DNA of 64,000 nucleotides from Dyadobacter sp. 676 (GTDB taxonomy: Bacteria > Bacteroidota > Bacteroidia > Cytophagales > Spirosomataceae). The notes beneath the pieces were generated by a model. The model did no database searches. It saw only the letters and a program-made list of their open reading frames with translations, and was not told where the DNA came from. The position numbers were made by a program, and so were the translations under genes. Position 1 is the stretch's first letter. Every line of letters starts with the position of its first letter. Of the stretch, positions 44,485-53,946 are shown piece by piece. The DNA lies in the NCBI RefSeq assembly GCF_040448675.1, contig NZ_CP159289.1, positions 6,741,001-6,805,000 on the forward strand. Reading direction: 5' to 3'.

Positions 44485-47400
44485 TTACTGATAGGCCGGT
44501 TCCAGCTCTGCTTCCTGCCCGACATTCCGCCTTTCGATCTTTGGGGGCAGCAGCTTGTACATAACCGGCGTCACCAGCCGCGAAAGCAACGTGGAACTGA
44601 TCAACCCTCCGATAAGTACCAGTGCCAGTGGCGAATACAATGCGCTATATTCGAATACCAAGGGAAGCAAACCGCCGATTGCCGTCATGGAAGTGAGCAA
44701 TATCGGCACAAAGCGGATTTCCCCGGCTTCGATTATCGCCTCCCCGATACTTTTGCCCTGCTCGCGGAGCTGGTTCGTAAAATCGACCACGAGCAGCGAG
44801 TTTTTTACTTCAATACCTACCAATGCGATAAAACCGATGGTAGCCGTGAAAGAAAGCGTCTCGCCTGTTAGAAAAAGCATCGCAAGGCCGCCTACGACAC
44901 CGAGCGGGATCACCGAGAGCACAATGAGAATACTTTTGAAAGTTTTGAATTCCAATATCAAAACGCCGAGGAACCCGAACACGGTGATCAAAATGATCAG
45001 GCCGAGCCCGCCGAAACTCTCCTCCTGGCTTTCCTTTTCGCCTGCCACCGTAAAATGCTGGCCCTTTTCGAATTTGAACCGGTTAAGCTTCGCGGTAATG
45101 TCCTCGTTCATCTTCTGGACGTTATAGCCGGGCTTCGCAAAGGCCGACACGGTAACGTAACGGTCTTTGTCGTAATGCCTGATCTGGTTCGGCGAGCTCT
45201 CCATTTCGATGGTCGCGATGTTTTTCAGCGGAATGCTTGCGCCCGAAGCGGAGGTCACGTATAATTTGTCAAAAACGCTGTAGTCCTGAACCGCCGCGTT
45301 TCTCGGGACTGACACATTGATATTGTAGCTGTCGGCCTTACCCTCATCCTCGCGGAACGTCGCCACATTGAGCCCGGCAGCCCCCAGCCGCACCGTGCGG
45401 TCGATGTCGGCCGAAGAAATGCCCAGCGTTCCGGCTTTCTGCTTGTTGATGTTGATACGCAGGTCGGTAGGTTGCACGAGCAACGGGTTGTTGACATATA
45501 TCGTACCCTCGGTTTTACTGAGCAAATCGGCCACCCGGAAAGCGGTTTTTCGCAAATCGTCAAGATCTTCGCCATAAATGCGGTATGCCAGCGGCGCTTC
45601 GATCAACGGTCCCTGCTCGAAGTCCTTGACTTTAATTTCTGCGCCCGGGTAGTGTTCCAGTTTCCTGCGCAGCTTCTCGATCACCGCAACCTTCTCTTCC
45701 GTTTCAAGTCCCTCCACCTGCACGAAGATTTCCGCAAAGTTCTCGCTCTCATTCCTTTGCACTACATTATAATATATCCGCGGGTTGCCCTTGCCTACAT
45801 TGGTCGCGAAGGAGGTAATGAGCGGTTCCTGTTTCAAGATCCCTTCCACATAACGGGCTATCTCGTTGGTTTTCTTCAGATTGGTACCTTGCGGCGTTTC
45901 GATGTCGATCAGGAACATCGGCTTCTCCGATTTGGGAAAAAGGCTGTTGCCGATCAGCGGCACCAGCGCCAGCGAACCGGCGAATATCAAACCGGCCATC
46001 AGCAAGGTGGTCTTAGGCCATTGCAAGGCGCGGTCGAGCACGCTGCCGTAAGTCTTATGAATGCCCTTTTTCATTCCGCGCAGCAACCAGTTACCGTCTT
46101 CGCTCGCGTGCGGTTTCAGGATCACGCTGGAAAGGAACGGAACGACCGTCAGCGACACCAGCATCGAGGCAAATACGGTGGTAATCACCGACATCGGCAA
46201 GCTTCTGATGAAATCCCCCGCCCCCTCGGGCAGGAACACGAGCGGCAGGAACGCGAAGATCAGCAGGATCGTACAACCCGCTACCGCCAGGCCGATCTGC
46301 GACGACGCCTGGATGGCGGCCTGCACCTTGCCGTAGCCCATGCGTAAATACCGCTCGATATTCTCCACAACCACGATGCTGTCGTCCACCAGGATACCCA
46401 ATGCGACGATCATTCCGACAATACTGAGCTGGTTGATGTTATACCCGAGCAAATTCATCATTGTAAGCCCGATCGCCAGCGAAAGCGGAATCGAGATCAT
46501 CACTACGACAGACGCCCGCGTGCCGAGCGGCAGCAATGTGAGCAGTACCAGCAGAATGGCAATCCCGAAATCCCGTGCGAAATGCGACAGGCGGGTATCC
46601 ACGCTTTTAGCCTGGTCGAATACTTTTACCATTTCGATATTCGCGGGCAACTCTTTCCGGAATGCCGCCACCACGGGCTCCACCTGGTCGCGTACGGCAA
46701 TGATGTTCTCGCCTTCTTTCAGGCTCACATTCACAAAGCTGCAACGGAAGCCGTTCAGGCGGGTAATGTGAGTTTCATCCTCATAACCCATTTTCACCTC
46801 AGCGACATCTTTCAGGTAAACGATATTTCCATTCGAACGGGACACAACCGTGTTGGCAACTTCGTCGAGCGTACGGTAGCTGCCCGAGGTTTTGATATTC
46901 AGTTTTTTGGTAGCCATGCTGATGCTTCCGCCCGGTATATTTACGCCTTCGCTCTGCAATGCGCCTACGATCTGATCCTGGGTCAGCTTTTGCTGGGCGA
47001 TCTTCTGCAAATTGAGGCTTACCTTCACCTCTGGCTCGGGAATGCCCGAGTACTCCACTTTTTTAAGGGTTTTGATCTTTTCCAGCCGCTCCTTGAAGTC
47101 CTTCGAATACTTCTTCAACTGCGCGTAGGTGGCGTTCTCGCTGATCAACGCATATTGGTAAATACTCACGTCGGACGGAATCTGCTTGTTGATCCGTATG
47201 TCGGCGATATCCGCGGGCAGCTGTGAGCGCAATGCGTTGATTTCCCGAACCACTTCCTGGTACTTGTCGTCCGGGTCGGAACTGTATTTATATATCACCT
47301 GCATCACCGCAAGGCCGTCGCGGATGTCGGTGATAATGTGTTTCATATCGTCGAGTTCGTTGATCTTCTTCTCCATCGGGTCCACCACGAGCTGCTCCAT

Positions 47401-47574
47401 ATCTTTCGGATTGGCGCCGGGGTACACCACCACCACGGTAAATTGCGGCGGATGGATGTCCGGATCCTCGCTCCGGGGCATCGTGAAGAGCGAGTACAGC
47501 CCCAGCGCCAGCACGCCCAGGAATATGACCAGCGTGAACTGGTAGTTCTTGACTGCAAATTCAGGTAATTTCAT
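44485..47574 (-). CDS. RND-family multidrug efflux transporter (inner membrane pump)
   Basis: A 1029-residue AcrB/MexF-like hydrophobe/amphiphile efflux pump. The N-terminal helix VIFLGVLALGLYSLF is followed by the first porter domain, a 6-helix block, the second porter domain and a second 6-helix block. ALGILVDDSIVVVENIERYL carries the paired Asp that relay protons in TM4. It works with the adaptor and TolC-type genes upstream in the same operon (20-bp gap to the adaptor) and probably under the TetR repressor at 50066. Heavy-metal (CzcA) signatures are not evident, so small organic toxins are the likely substrates. Confidence 0.94.
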   Translation of the reverse strand: MKLPEFAVKNYQFTLVIFLGVLALGLYSLFTMPRSEDPDIHPPQFTVVVVYPGANPKDMEQLVVDPMEKKINELDDMKHIITDIRDGLAVMQVIYKYSSDPDDKYQEVVREINALRSQLPADIADIRINKQIPSDVSIYQYALISENATYAQLKKYSKDFKERLEKIKTLKKVEYSGIPEPEVKVSLNLQKIAQQKLTQDQIVGALQSEGVNIPGGSISMATKKLNIKTSGSYRTLDEVANTVVSRSNGNIVYLKDVAEVKMGYEDETHITRLNGFRCSFVNVSLKEGENIIAVRDQVEPVVAAFRKELPANIEMVKVFDQAKSVDTRLSHFARDFGIAILLVLLTLLPLGTRASVVVMISIPLSLAIGLTMMNLLGYNINQLSIVGMIVALGILVDDSIVVVENIERYLRMGYGKVQAAIQASSQIGLAVAGCTILLIFAFLPLVFLPEGAGDFIRSLPMSVITTVFASMLVSLTVVPFLSSVILKPHASEDGNWLLRGMKKGIHKTYGSVLDRALQWPKTTLLMAGLIFAGSLALVPLIGNSLFPKSEKPMFLIDIETPQGTNLKKTNEIARYVEGILKQEPLITSFATNVGKGNPRIYYNVVQRNESENFAEIFVQVEGLETEEKVAVIEKLRRKLEHYPGAEIKVKDFEQGPLIEAPLAYRIYGEDLDDLRKTAFRVADLLSKTEGTIYVNNPLLVQPTDLRININKQKAGTLGISSADIDRTVRLGAAGLNVATFREDEGKADSYNINVSVPRNAAVQDYSVFDKLYVTSASGASIPLKNIATIEMESSPNQIRHYDKDRYVTVSAFAKPGYNVQKMNEDITAKLNRFKFEKGQHFTVAGEKESQEESFGGLGLIILITVFGFLGVLILEFKTFKSILIVLSVIPLGVVGGLAMLFLTGETLSFTATIGFIALVGIEVKNSLLVVDFTNQLREQGKSIGEAIIEAGEIRFVPILLTSMTAIGGLLPLVFEYSALYSPLALVLIGGLISSTLLSRLVTPVMYKLLPPKIERRNVGQEAELEPAYQ

Positions 47575-47594
47575 GGTCTTGGCATTTGAAATGG

Positions 47595-48639
47595 TTACTG
47601 AACTATCTTAATGGCCGATCCTTCCGCGAGGTAAGCCGAACCCTCGCGTATCACCCGCGCGCCCGCATCGATCCCCGCAAGGATAAATGCCTTATCACCT
47701 TCCATGAATGCGATCCTGACGCGCTTTTTCAACGCCCGGTTACCGTCGGCTACGAACACGAATGCGCTGTCGTTCTCGCCCTCGATGAGCGCATCCACGG
47801 GAACGGATACCATGCTGGTTTGTTCTTTGGGATAAACGCTCACTTTCGCAAACAGGCCGCTGGCAAGTTTTGCCGAGGGCTTATCGAGGCGGATTTCTGC
47901 CTGGTACAATCCCGACACGGCGTCGCTGGCCTGCGCGAGCGTTTTCACGCTGCCCGTGAATGTTTGCGGATAGGCATCGAACCTGATCTCCGCTTTTTCG
48001 CCGCCCTTCAATCTTGCCCAATCCTTATCGGTAAGGCCGCATTTCACAACCCAGTCACTGCTATTGGTGCTGCTGATGTGCAGGACGGGCGTTCCACCCT
48101 GTACCTGTTCACCGGCATTCTGCAATTTCCGCATAACCACGCCGTCCGCCGTCGAAAAGATCTTGGTCTGCGACAGATTGTATTTCACGATGTCCAGCTG
48201 CTTTTCCGCAAGTACCAATGCGGTCTGTGCATTTTCGAGCTGTTCTTTCGTCGCAACGCTGTCCCGGTAAAGGTTCTGCACGCGGCGGGCATCTCGCTGG
48301 GCTTTCAGGAAATTCTCTTCCACCTGCCCCATTTGAGCGGCGATTTCCGTCGTGTTCAGCGTCGCCAGCAGCTGACCTTTCCTGACCCTGTCTCCTTCTT
48401 CAACTAAAATATCCCTGATAATACCGCCGATTTTGAACGATAGCCTCGCCTCGTTTTCGGAACCGAGCAAACCGGAAGTTTCCACGGCCTGCGACTGCGT
48501 CAATGCTTCCGAGCTGATGATTTTCACGGGAATGGTATCATCGCTTCGCTGCGTCTTCTTTTTCTTCCTTGCACGCGGATGCGAACAGCGCGGCCGCGAG
48601 CACATAGGCGTATACGATGGGATGTGTTGTAGCTTTCAT
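47595..48639 (-). pseudogene. RND efflux periplasmic adaptor lipoprotein, frameshifted in the signal region
   Basis: Membrane-fusion protein linking the RND pump to its TolC partner. The body is intact: ARLSFKIGGIIRDILVEEGD with VRKGQLLATL (lipoyl half), a hairpin (FLKAQRDARRVQNLYRDSV), then beta-barrel and membrane-proximal parts. The N-terminus is split. From 48639 a good lipoprotein signal reads MKATTHPIVYAYVLAAALFA then SAC-KEEKED, but stops at an in-frame TGA. The body is in the next frame. Dropping one base around 48540-48570 (for instance in the A5 run at 48559-48563) joins them. The alternative start at 48605 (MCSRPRC) gives no export signal. Sequencing error is likely, real damage possible. 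Confidence 0.82.
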
Positions 48640-48646
48640 TTCATTT

Positions 48647-50014
48647 TCAGTTTGTAAATAAATAACTCGCCCGTGCCCGTTCAAGCTCCGCCGCGCGGGT
48701 CCGGACGTTGAGATAGGAAATACTTTGTTGAAGCTGGTCGCTGATCAGCCGGTTCTGTGCGTCGAGCAGCTCGATGTAAAGCAGCTGGCCTTCGCGGTAG
48801 AGCTTTTGCTGGTCCCGGTAATATTGCTGCGACAACGCGGTCTGACTTTTGGCGGCCTGATAAGTCTTCAATGCCGATTGCAAAGTATTGGCCGCTGTTT
48901 TGTTTTGTAGTTGAAGCTGCTGTTCTACCTGGCTGATTTGTTCATTGGTCGCTTTCTGCTCCATTTCCGCCTGCTTCACTTTGTACTGGGTACGGTTGTT
49001 GGCAAAAACCCGCCAGTCGAGCGTTACACCGAAGAGGTAATAACGGGTATCCTTGTTGAAATTCACAAAATCACCCTGTGAGCCCAGGTCGATGAACGTC
49101 GACAGCCTGGGCAATGCGCCAGCCCGTGCCAGTTGGCCCGATAGCGCGTTGATTTTCGACACGGATTCGAGCTTCGCCAGTTCCTCCCTCCTGCCGGCCG
49201 CCGAAGTATCGGCCAGCATAGGTATTTCTTCGGGTACACCGATTTCCAGCGTATTGTCCAATGGATTATTCAACAAAAAATTGAAATAGGCCTTCGCATT
49301 CTCCGACTGGTTTCGTGCATCCGCCAGCCTCGCTTCCAGTCCGATCAGCTCGTTCTCCGACCGGCTGATCACCGTCCGGATCGCCTTATCGTTTTTTACC
49401 AGCGCCTGATTGAACCGGAGGTTTTCCCGGGCCAGCGACACCGCGTTTTCCAGAATGCGGACCGCCTCGTCGGCCTGCTGGCAAGCGTAATAGGCAACCT
49501 TGATTTCCTTTACTAACTCTCGTTTATAAACGTCGATTTCCGCTTGCTGCAAATGGATTTGCTCCTTCCGGATCTTGGTATTGTAGGCAATCTCGGCGTT
49601 ATAAATCGGCAACGATGTTCTGAATCTGGCATCGTAGTAGTTCCGCGGGTTAAAGGTCTGGCTTACATTCTCCACCTTCGGGAATGCCGATGAGTTGGTA
49701 AGTTCGTTCAGCGAGCTATATACGGGGTTGAGCAGGTCGCCGATGGGTATGCTGATTTTCCGGCCACCACGCGAATCGAGATAGGAAGTACTGAAATTGA
49801 CTTCCGGATAAAAGAATGTACGGGCTTCTTTGAGTGCGAACAGGTTCTTTTCAAGGATAAACCCCTGCTGTTTCAGTCCCTGGTTCTTGCGCAGCCCCTC
49901 TTCAATGTAGCCTTGCAAGCGCGCATCCTGCGCCATTATGGGTGTAAAGAAGCTTAGCAAAGGCACAAGAAGATACTGCCAATGCCGCCGCATTGTTTTC
50001 AGATAACGTTTCAT
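48647..50014 (-). CDS. TolC-family outer membrane efflux protein
   Basis: A 455-residue outer membrane factor. Signal sequence around HWQYLLVPLLSFFTPIMAQ, then two repeats of long coiled-coil helices (EIAYNTKIRKEQIHLQQAEI; NRTQYKVKQAEMEQKATNEQ), as in TolC trimers. It is first of the three efflux genes; the adaptor start is 7 bp after its stop. A TetR-type palindrome is 21 bp before its start. The Met at 50014 or at MRRHWQYLL could be used. Confidence 0.93.
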   Translation of the reverse strand: MKRYLKTMRRHWQYLLVPLLSFFTPIMAQDARLQGYIEEGLRKNQGLKQQGFILEKNLFALKEARTFFYPEVNFSTSYLDSRGGRKISIPIGDLLNPVYSSLNELTNSSAFPKVENVSQTFNPRNYYDARFRTSLPIYNAEIAYNTKIRKEQIHLQQAEIDVYKRELVKEIKVAYYACQQADEAVRILENAVSLARENLRFNQALVKNDKAIRTVISRSENELIGLEARLADARNQSENAKAYFNFLLNNPLDNTLEIGVPEEIPMLADTSAAGRREELAKLESVSKINALSGQLARAGALPRLSTFIDLGSQGDFVNFNKDTRYYLFGVTLDWRVFANNRTQYKVKQAEMEQKATNEQISQVEQQLQLQNKTAANTLQSALKTYQAAKSQTALSQQYYRDQQKLYREGQLLYIELLDAQNRLISDQLQQSISYLNVRTRAAELERARASYLFTN

Positions 50015-50023
50015 GATAAGTAA

Positions 50024-50047
50024 TGTTTATTTAATAAACAGTGTTTA
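50024..50047. promoter_or_regulatory. TetR operator candidate in front of the efflux operon
   Basis: TAAACAGTGTTTA (50035-50047) is a 13-bp palindrome, embedded in AATAAACAGTGTTTAGT. An overlapping palindrome TGTTTATTTAATAAACA lies at 50024-50040. The same 13-mer (central base apart) occurs at 50708-50720 upstream of the tetR gene. Confidence 0.75.
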
Positions 50048-50065
50048 GTGGCAGGGTAAAATTTT

Positions 50066-50680
50066 TTAGGTTTTCAAATTAGCCAAAAAAAGCTCGAACG
50101 ATTTGTACAACATCTCCCGGGTCACATCGTCGGGTTGCATCAGGATGCACATACGCTCCCTGACGTAGAGCGAAACCAATCCATGCACATACGACCACAC
50201 CTGGATACCAGTCACGTGCAGGTCCGCCTGCCGTATCTTTTTTTGTTCAAGGCAAGCCGCAAGGGTGGTCAGCAAATAGCCGAATGCGCATTCACCCGCC
50301 TTCCATTTTTCCTCATTCTTGATCTGGCTCATCGGCGCGCGCATGATGAACATCAGATCGTAGTAATCAGGATTTTTCAGACCGAATTCAATGTACGTTC
50401 TGCCTAGGGCAGCCAGTCTTTCAAACGGATCGGCAATCACTTCGTGCTGCCTCAACAACCGGTTCAGAATATCGAACGCATTTTCATGAATCACATAGAA
50501 AATCTCGTCTTTATCCTTGAAATACAAGTAGATAGTAGCAGGACTATACTCAATGTCATCCGCAACGCTACGGATAGACGTCTTATCGTAACCTTGCTTC
50601 AAAAACAACTGGGTCGCCGATTCGATGATCAGGTTCCTCATTTCCTGCTTCTCCCGCTCTTTTCTTTCCTTAATCGCCAT
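50066..50680 (-). CDS. TetR-family transcriptional repressor of the efflux operon
   Basis: A 204-residue TetR protein. N-terminal helix-turn-helix in residues about 15-60 (LIIESATQLFLKQGYDKTSI, RSVADDIEYSPATIYLYFKD), the rest helical and ligand-binding. It is transcribed ahead of and in the same direction as the TolC/adaptor/RND genes (51-bp gap). Matching palindromes before its own start and before the TolC gene indicate autoregulation and repression of the pump, released by a pump substrate, as in AcrR-like systems. The inducer is unknown. Confidence 0.94.
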   Translation of the reverse strand: MAIKERKEREKQEMRNLIIESATQLFLKQGYDKTSIRSVADDIEYSPATIYLYFKDKDEIFYVIHENAFDILNRLLRQHEVIADPFERLAALGRTYIEFGLKNPDYYDLMFIMRAPMSQIKNEEKWKAGECAFGYLLTTLAACLEQKKIRQADLHVTGIQVWSYVHGLVSLYVRERMCILMQPDDVTREMLYKSFELFLANLKT

Positions 50681-50707
50681 GCTTTTGTAATTACGATGTG
50701 AATATAA

Positions 50708-50720
50708 TAAACACTGTTTA
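50708..50720. promoter_or_regulatory. TetR operator candidate in front of tetR
   Basis: TAAACACTGTTTA inside AATAAACACTGTTTAGTAAA, 28 bp before the tetR start. It is identical to the site at 50035-50047 except for the central base. Confidence 0.75.
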
Positions 50721-50802
50721 GTAAATGCAAGATGTTTAGCAAAATAAAGTAAGAATGGCGGAAATCTACCTATGAGCGGGAGATAAATCTGTGATCCGAG
50801 GT

Positions 50803-51756
50803 TTATTTTTTCCGGAAGCGATCGTCGGTGAGGGCTTCGAGGAATGCGACGATGTCGTCTACCTCGCCATCGGTCAGGTTGAGCGCGCTACCGAGCGACA
50901 GGTCCCGGTTGATTGGATCGCGGACGAATTTATCCGGCGTGTTATAATATTGCACCACCTCACGCAGCGTTTTGAACATCGCATTGTGCATATAAGGCGC
51001 GGTCACGGCTACATTGCGCAGACCGGGAATTTTGAAAAGGCCGATATGCGCACTGTCCCCCGTGATTTTGAAACGGCCGGGGTCGTTCAGTTCTTTCCCA
51101 TTGAATAGACCAATGCTTTTGAAACGATCGGCCGTAAAATCCTCGCCGGAATGGCAGGTGGCGCAGTTCGCCTTCCCTATGAACAGCATCCGGCCGCGCA
51201 CCGCCGCCGCGGACATCGCGCTTTCATCGCCGTCGAGGTAGCGGTCATAGGGTGTGTTGGTCGTTTCGAGCGTACGCTCGAATGCCGCAATCGCGGCGAC
51301 CAGGTTTTTGCCATCGACCTCGGTTTTAAAAATCTTTTGAAACGCCATACTGTAATAACCGTCGTTTTTGAGGCGTTCCACGGCCTGGTCTAACGGCAAG
51401 TCCATTTCGTCATGCGCCGAAAGCGGGCCCGGCACTTGCTCTTCCAGCGACCCGGCACGGCCGTCCCAGAAGAAATCCGTGCGACCGGAAAGATTGGTCA
51501 ATGCGGGGGAATTGCGTGTAAGCCGTGTGCCCTTGTCGCCGATGCTGAACGCCGCCGTATCCGCAAACGCAAACTCGGGAATATGGCACGATGCGCAACT
51601 GATAGCACGGCTACGGGAAAGGATCGGGTCCGAAAACAATTTTTCGCCCAGCTCTTCCCTGGTTTCCACATCCACCGAAACCGAACCGGATTGCCACGAC
51701 AGCAACGCCAGCGATCCGCCGCAAAGCGCTACCGCCATCCATTTTGTAATACCCAT
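50803..51756 (-). CDS. Diheme cytochrome c peroxidase (CcpA/MauG family)
   Basis: A 317-residue exported protein with an N-terminal signal or anchor (WMAVALCGGSLALLSW). Two heme c sites are visible: SCASCHIPEF near residue 55 and NCATCHSGED near residue 200. Also seen: RNSPALTNLSGRTDFFWDGR and FKIPGLRNVAVTAPYMHNAM, both typical of bacterial cytochrome c peroxidases. It reduces hydrogen peroxide with electrons from small cytochromes in the periplasm. It follows the DsbD-N-like gene by 20 bp, so a periplasmic redox operon is likely. Confidence 0.93.
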   Translation of the reverse strand: MGITKWMAVALCGGSLALLSWQSGSVSVDVETREELGEKLFSDPILSRSRAISCASCHIPEFAFADTAAFSIGDKGTRLTRNSPALTNLSGRTDFFWDGRAGSLEEQVPGPLSAHDEMDLPLDQAVERLKNDGYYSMAFQKIFKTEVDGKNLVAAIAAFERTLETTNTPYDRYLDGDESAMSAAAVRGRMLFIGKANCATCHSGEDFTADRFKSIGLFNGKELNDPGRFKITGDSAHIGLFKIPGLRNVAVTAPYMHNAMFKTLREVVQYYNTPDKFVRDPINRDLSLGSALNLTDGEVDDIVAFLEALTDDRFRKK

Positions 51757-51776
51757 TGTAAACTGCCGGATTTAAA

Positions 51777-52235
51777 TCAACGCACTTCGAAAGATTCTTT
51801 GAACGGCACACAAAGCCCGTTTTCGCTGGAACACAGCAAGCCTTTGATCGTTCCCGACACCTTCCCGCCGGCTTTGGTCAGTCTGATCCTCTGCCGGAAC
51901 TCGGCCTTATCGATAAAATAGGTGTAAGCCTTGTCCCACGTCGGGTCGACGGCTTTGAGCGGCTTTACCGCTGTTATATCGCCCACAAGTTGGTAGGCGT
52001 TGTTTGGATCGAATGCAAATTCGGTGGGAAGCGGGCCGATACCGCCTTTGAAATCGGACGAATAGAGCTTCCAGTTTTTATCGATATCCGCGGAAAATAC
52101 CACTTCCACCTGCTCGCCGGGTTTGGCGTCGGTTTTCGAAAGGTTTACTTTCCAGCGCGAAATATCTTTCAGGTCTTGTCCAAAAACGCTGCCCGCACAG
52201 CAGCACAGCAGCAGCAGTAAAATTTTGTAAATCAT
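51777..52235 (-). CDS. Exported DsbD N-terminal-domain-like protein
   Basis: A 152-residue secreted protein. Signal peptide MIYKILLLLLCCCAGSVFGQ, then one domain resembling the N-terminal (alpha) domain of the thiol:disulfide interchange protein DsbD, with two cysteines near the C-terminus (GLLCSSENGLCVPFKESF) in the positions of the redox pair. The membrane and C-terminal thioredoxin domains of DsbD are missing, as in many Bacteroidota standalone versions. It probably receives or passes electrons in the periplasm. It is followed by cytochrome c peroxidase; a TlpA-type thioredoxin gene lies upstream across a repeat element. Confidence 0.85.
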   Translation of the reverse strand: MIYKILLLLLCCCAGSVFGQDLKDISRWKVNLSKTDAKPGEQVEVVFSADIDKNWKLYSSDFKGGIGPLPTEFAFDPNNAYQLVGDITAVKPLKAVDPTWDKAYTYFIDKAEFRQRIRLTKAGGKVSGTIKGLLCSSENGLCVPFKESFEVR

Positions 52236-52349
52236 TGGAATACAATATTAAAATGAAATATTAAACAACTGCAATGCATGTTATACCTTGTCGGCCGCCT
52301 TGCAGTTGTTTCAAATCACCACGTACCTAGTTTGTGAACTCACGATTTA

Positions 52350-52580
52350 GTTCAAATATGATTTTACCTGGGAGGATGCATTGTCGTTGCATGCCTGACG
52401 GCATTTCAGGATTTCCAGACGTTCGATCTTGCTACCGATATTACATCGCTGACGCGATTCCACGCCCCACTGCCAAGTGCCGCCAGGTACGTAATATTGG
52501 TAGAACGTACGGCGTCATCGCCATTAGTGAAATCCCCTTGGGGATGCAATAACAACGACCTGCCTGTAACGAATCGTCTT
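52350..52580. repeat. Dispersed palindromic repeat element, copy 2
   Basis: It fills most of the 408-bp gap 52236-52643. Same order of parts as copy 1 at 24470-24650: CTACCGATATTACAT (52432-52446), GC-rich centre, ACGTAATATTGGTAG (52489-52503), then GGGGATGCAATAACAACGACC. This copy is longer on the left, where GGATGCATTGTCGTTGCATG partly mirrors the right end and GCCTGACGGCA recurs. No reading frame is seen in it. Confidence 0.7.
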
Positions 52581-52643
52581 ATTTCGAACTCTTGGTATTA
52601 CTGTCCGCCGCCGAACTAATGCCCGCCGGAACCGGCTCGGCGA

Positions 52644-53894
52644 TCAAAGCTCGTCGAGGTCTTTGTTCCATTTCGCCACATAATCTTCGAAATACTTGCC
52701 GGTAATCTCGCCGGTGTAGCCGGTGTGGATCTGGCGGACCTCGCCTTTGCGGTCTATCAGGATCGTGGTCGGGAAAGCCATCATGCGGTTAAGCGCAGGC
52801 AGTTTGTCGGAAGCGACCTTCTTATCGGCAATGCCGCCGAAAAGAATATCATACTCGATGCCATACTTCTTTTTCAGCGTCCCGAGCGTGTATTTCGCAT
52901 ATTCGAGGTCATCCTTCTGCTCGAAACCGATCGCGATCGCTTCCACGCCCCGCTTTTTGTTCTCCCGGAACCACGGCGCGAGGAAAGCTGTCTGATCGGT
53001 ACAGTTCGGGCACCAGGTACCGATAATTTCCACGATCACCACCTTTCCCTTGTATTTGTCGTCGCTAAGCGACACTTGCCTACCGTCGAGGTCGGGCAAA
53101 GTGAAATCCAGTTTTTTGTAGCCTTCTTTCAGATAGGTCAGCTTGTAAGGATCGGGTAATTCCGCCTTGTCGTTTTTGACGCCTTCGAATTTTGTATTGT
53201 CATAAATACCGGAGCTGATGACGCCCGTTATACTGCCGTCTTCATTGATTTTGCCCTTGTAAACCCTGGGGTTCGGCCCCGAAAAGTGCGATAGCACGAA
53301 TTCGTCACCCTCCACAACGCCTTCCAGCTCGCGGCTGTCCCCCACCGTTGACATCACGACGCCCGTCAGCTTGCTGCCCTCCTGTTTCAAAAGCGCCACA
53401 TTATCAGGCATTTTGGCTTTGCTGTAAACCTGCAAATCCCATTTACCCGACAGATTGTGTTTGGTAGGTCGTTCCTTCCCTTTCTCCACGAAGCGGTAGT
53501 CCTTGCCGTATTCGGCCGAGAACGGTAGCGCATTCCCCCGGAAGCCCGGTACCAGACTGCGGTATTCGCCGGTGATCTTGCCGTCGGACTCGACTTTCGC
53601 CACCAGGGCCGCGTCGTAGGTATTCATTTTCACAAAAATCGAATCGGCGCCGAGCCGGGTCACCTTGAAATCGTCGCGGCGCGTCCCGTTGAGCAAGGTC
53701 AGAACCGGATGCTCTTTGTCTTTGGCATTGTATTCGAAATTAAATGGAATGCGCGTTTCGCTGATCACGAACTCGCCACGCCATATGCCTTGTTTTGGTG
53801 CTTTCGCATCCGGACCTTCACCGGCAAATGCCGCGCTTCCAAACAACGTGGCCCCTGCCAGTGCCACGGCTTTCATCTGGTTGTTGATTTTCAT
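52644..53894 (-). CDS. TlpA-family thioredoxin-like protein with DUF4369-like N-terminal region
   Basis: A 416-residue exported protein. Signal peptide MKINNQMKAVALAGATLFGS then AAFA. Residues about 25-240 are beta-rich (RIPFNFEYNAKDKEHPVLTL, GEYRSLVPGFRGNALPFSAE), like the N-terminal extensions of Bacteroidota TlpA proteins. The C-terminal thioredoxin domain has the redox motif WCPNC in IIGTWCPNCTDQTAFLAPWF and the cis-Pro loop FPTTILIDRKGEV. It reduces periplasmic disulfides or peroxides; the partner is unknown. A Met at 53933 is an alternative start. Its upstream region holds three tandem 14-bp repeats and a palindrome shared with the TonB and sulfatase genes. Confidence 0.88.
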   Translation of the reverse strand: MKINNQMKAVALAGATLFGSAAFAGEGPDAKAPKQGIWRGEFVISETRIPFNFEYNAKDKEHPVLTLLNGTRRDDFKVTRLGADSIFVKMNTYDAALVAKVESDGKITGEYRSLVPGFRGNALPFSAEYGKDYRFVEKGKERPTKHNLSGKWDLQVYSKAKMPDNVALLKQEGSKLTGVVMSTVGDSRELEGVVEGDEFVLSHFSGPNPRVYKGKINEDGSITGVISSGIYDNTKFEGVKNDKAELPDPYKLTYLKEGYKKLDFTLPDLDGRQVSLSDDKYKGKVVIVEIIGTWCPNCTDQTAFLAPWFRENKKRGVEAIAIGFEQKDDLEYAKYTLGTLKKKYGIEYDILFGGIADKKVASDKLPALNRMMAFPTTILIDRKGEVRQIHTGYTGEITGKYFEDYVAKWNKDLDEL

Positions 53895-53946
53895 GTAACT
53901 GGAAAATTTAGGTTTTGAAAAATGAGAACTCATCTTGCCGGCGGAA

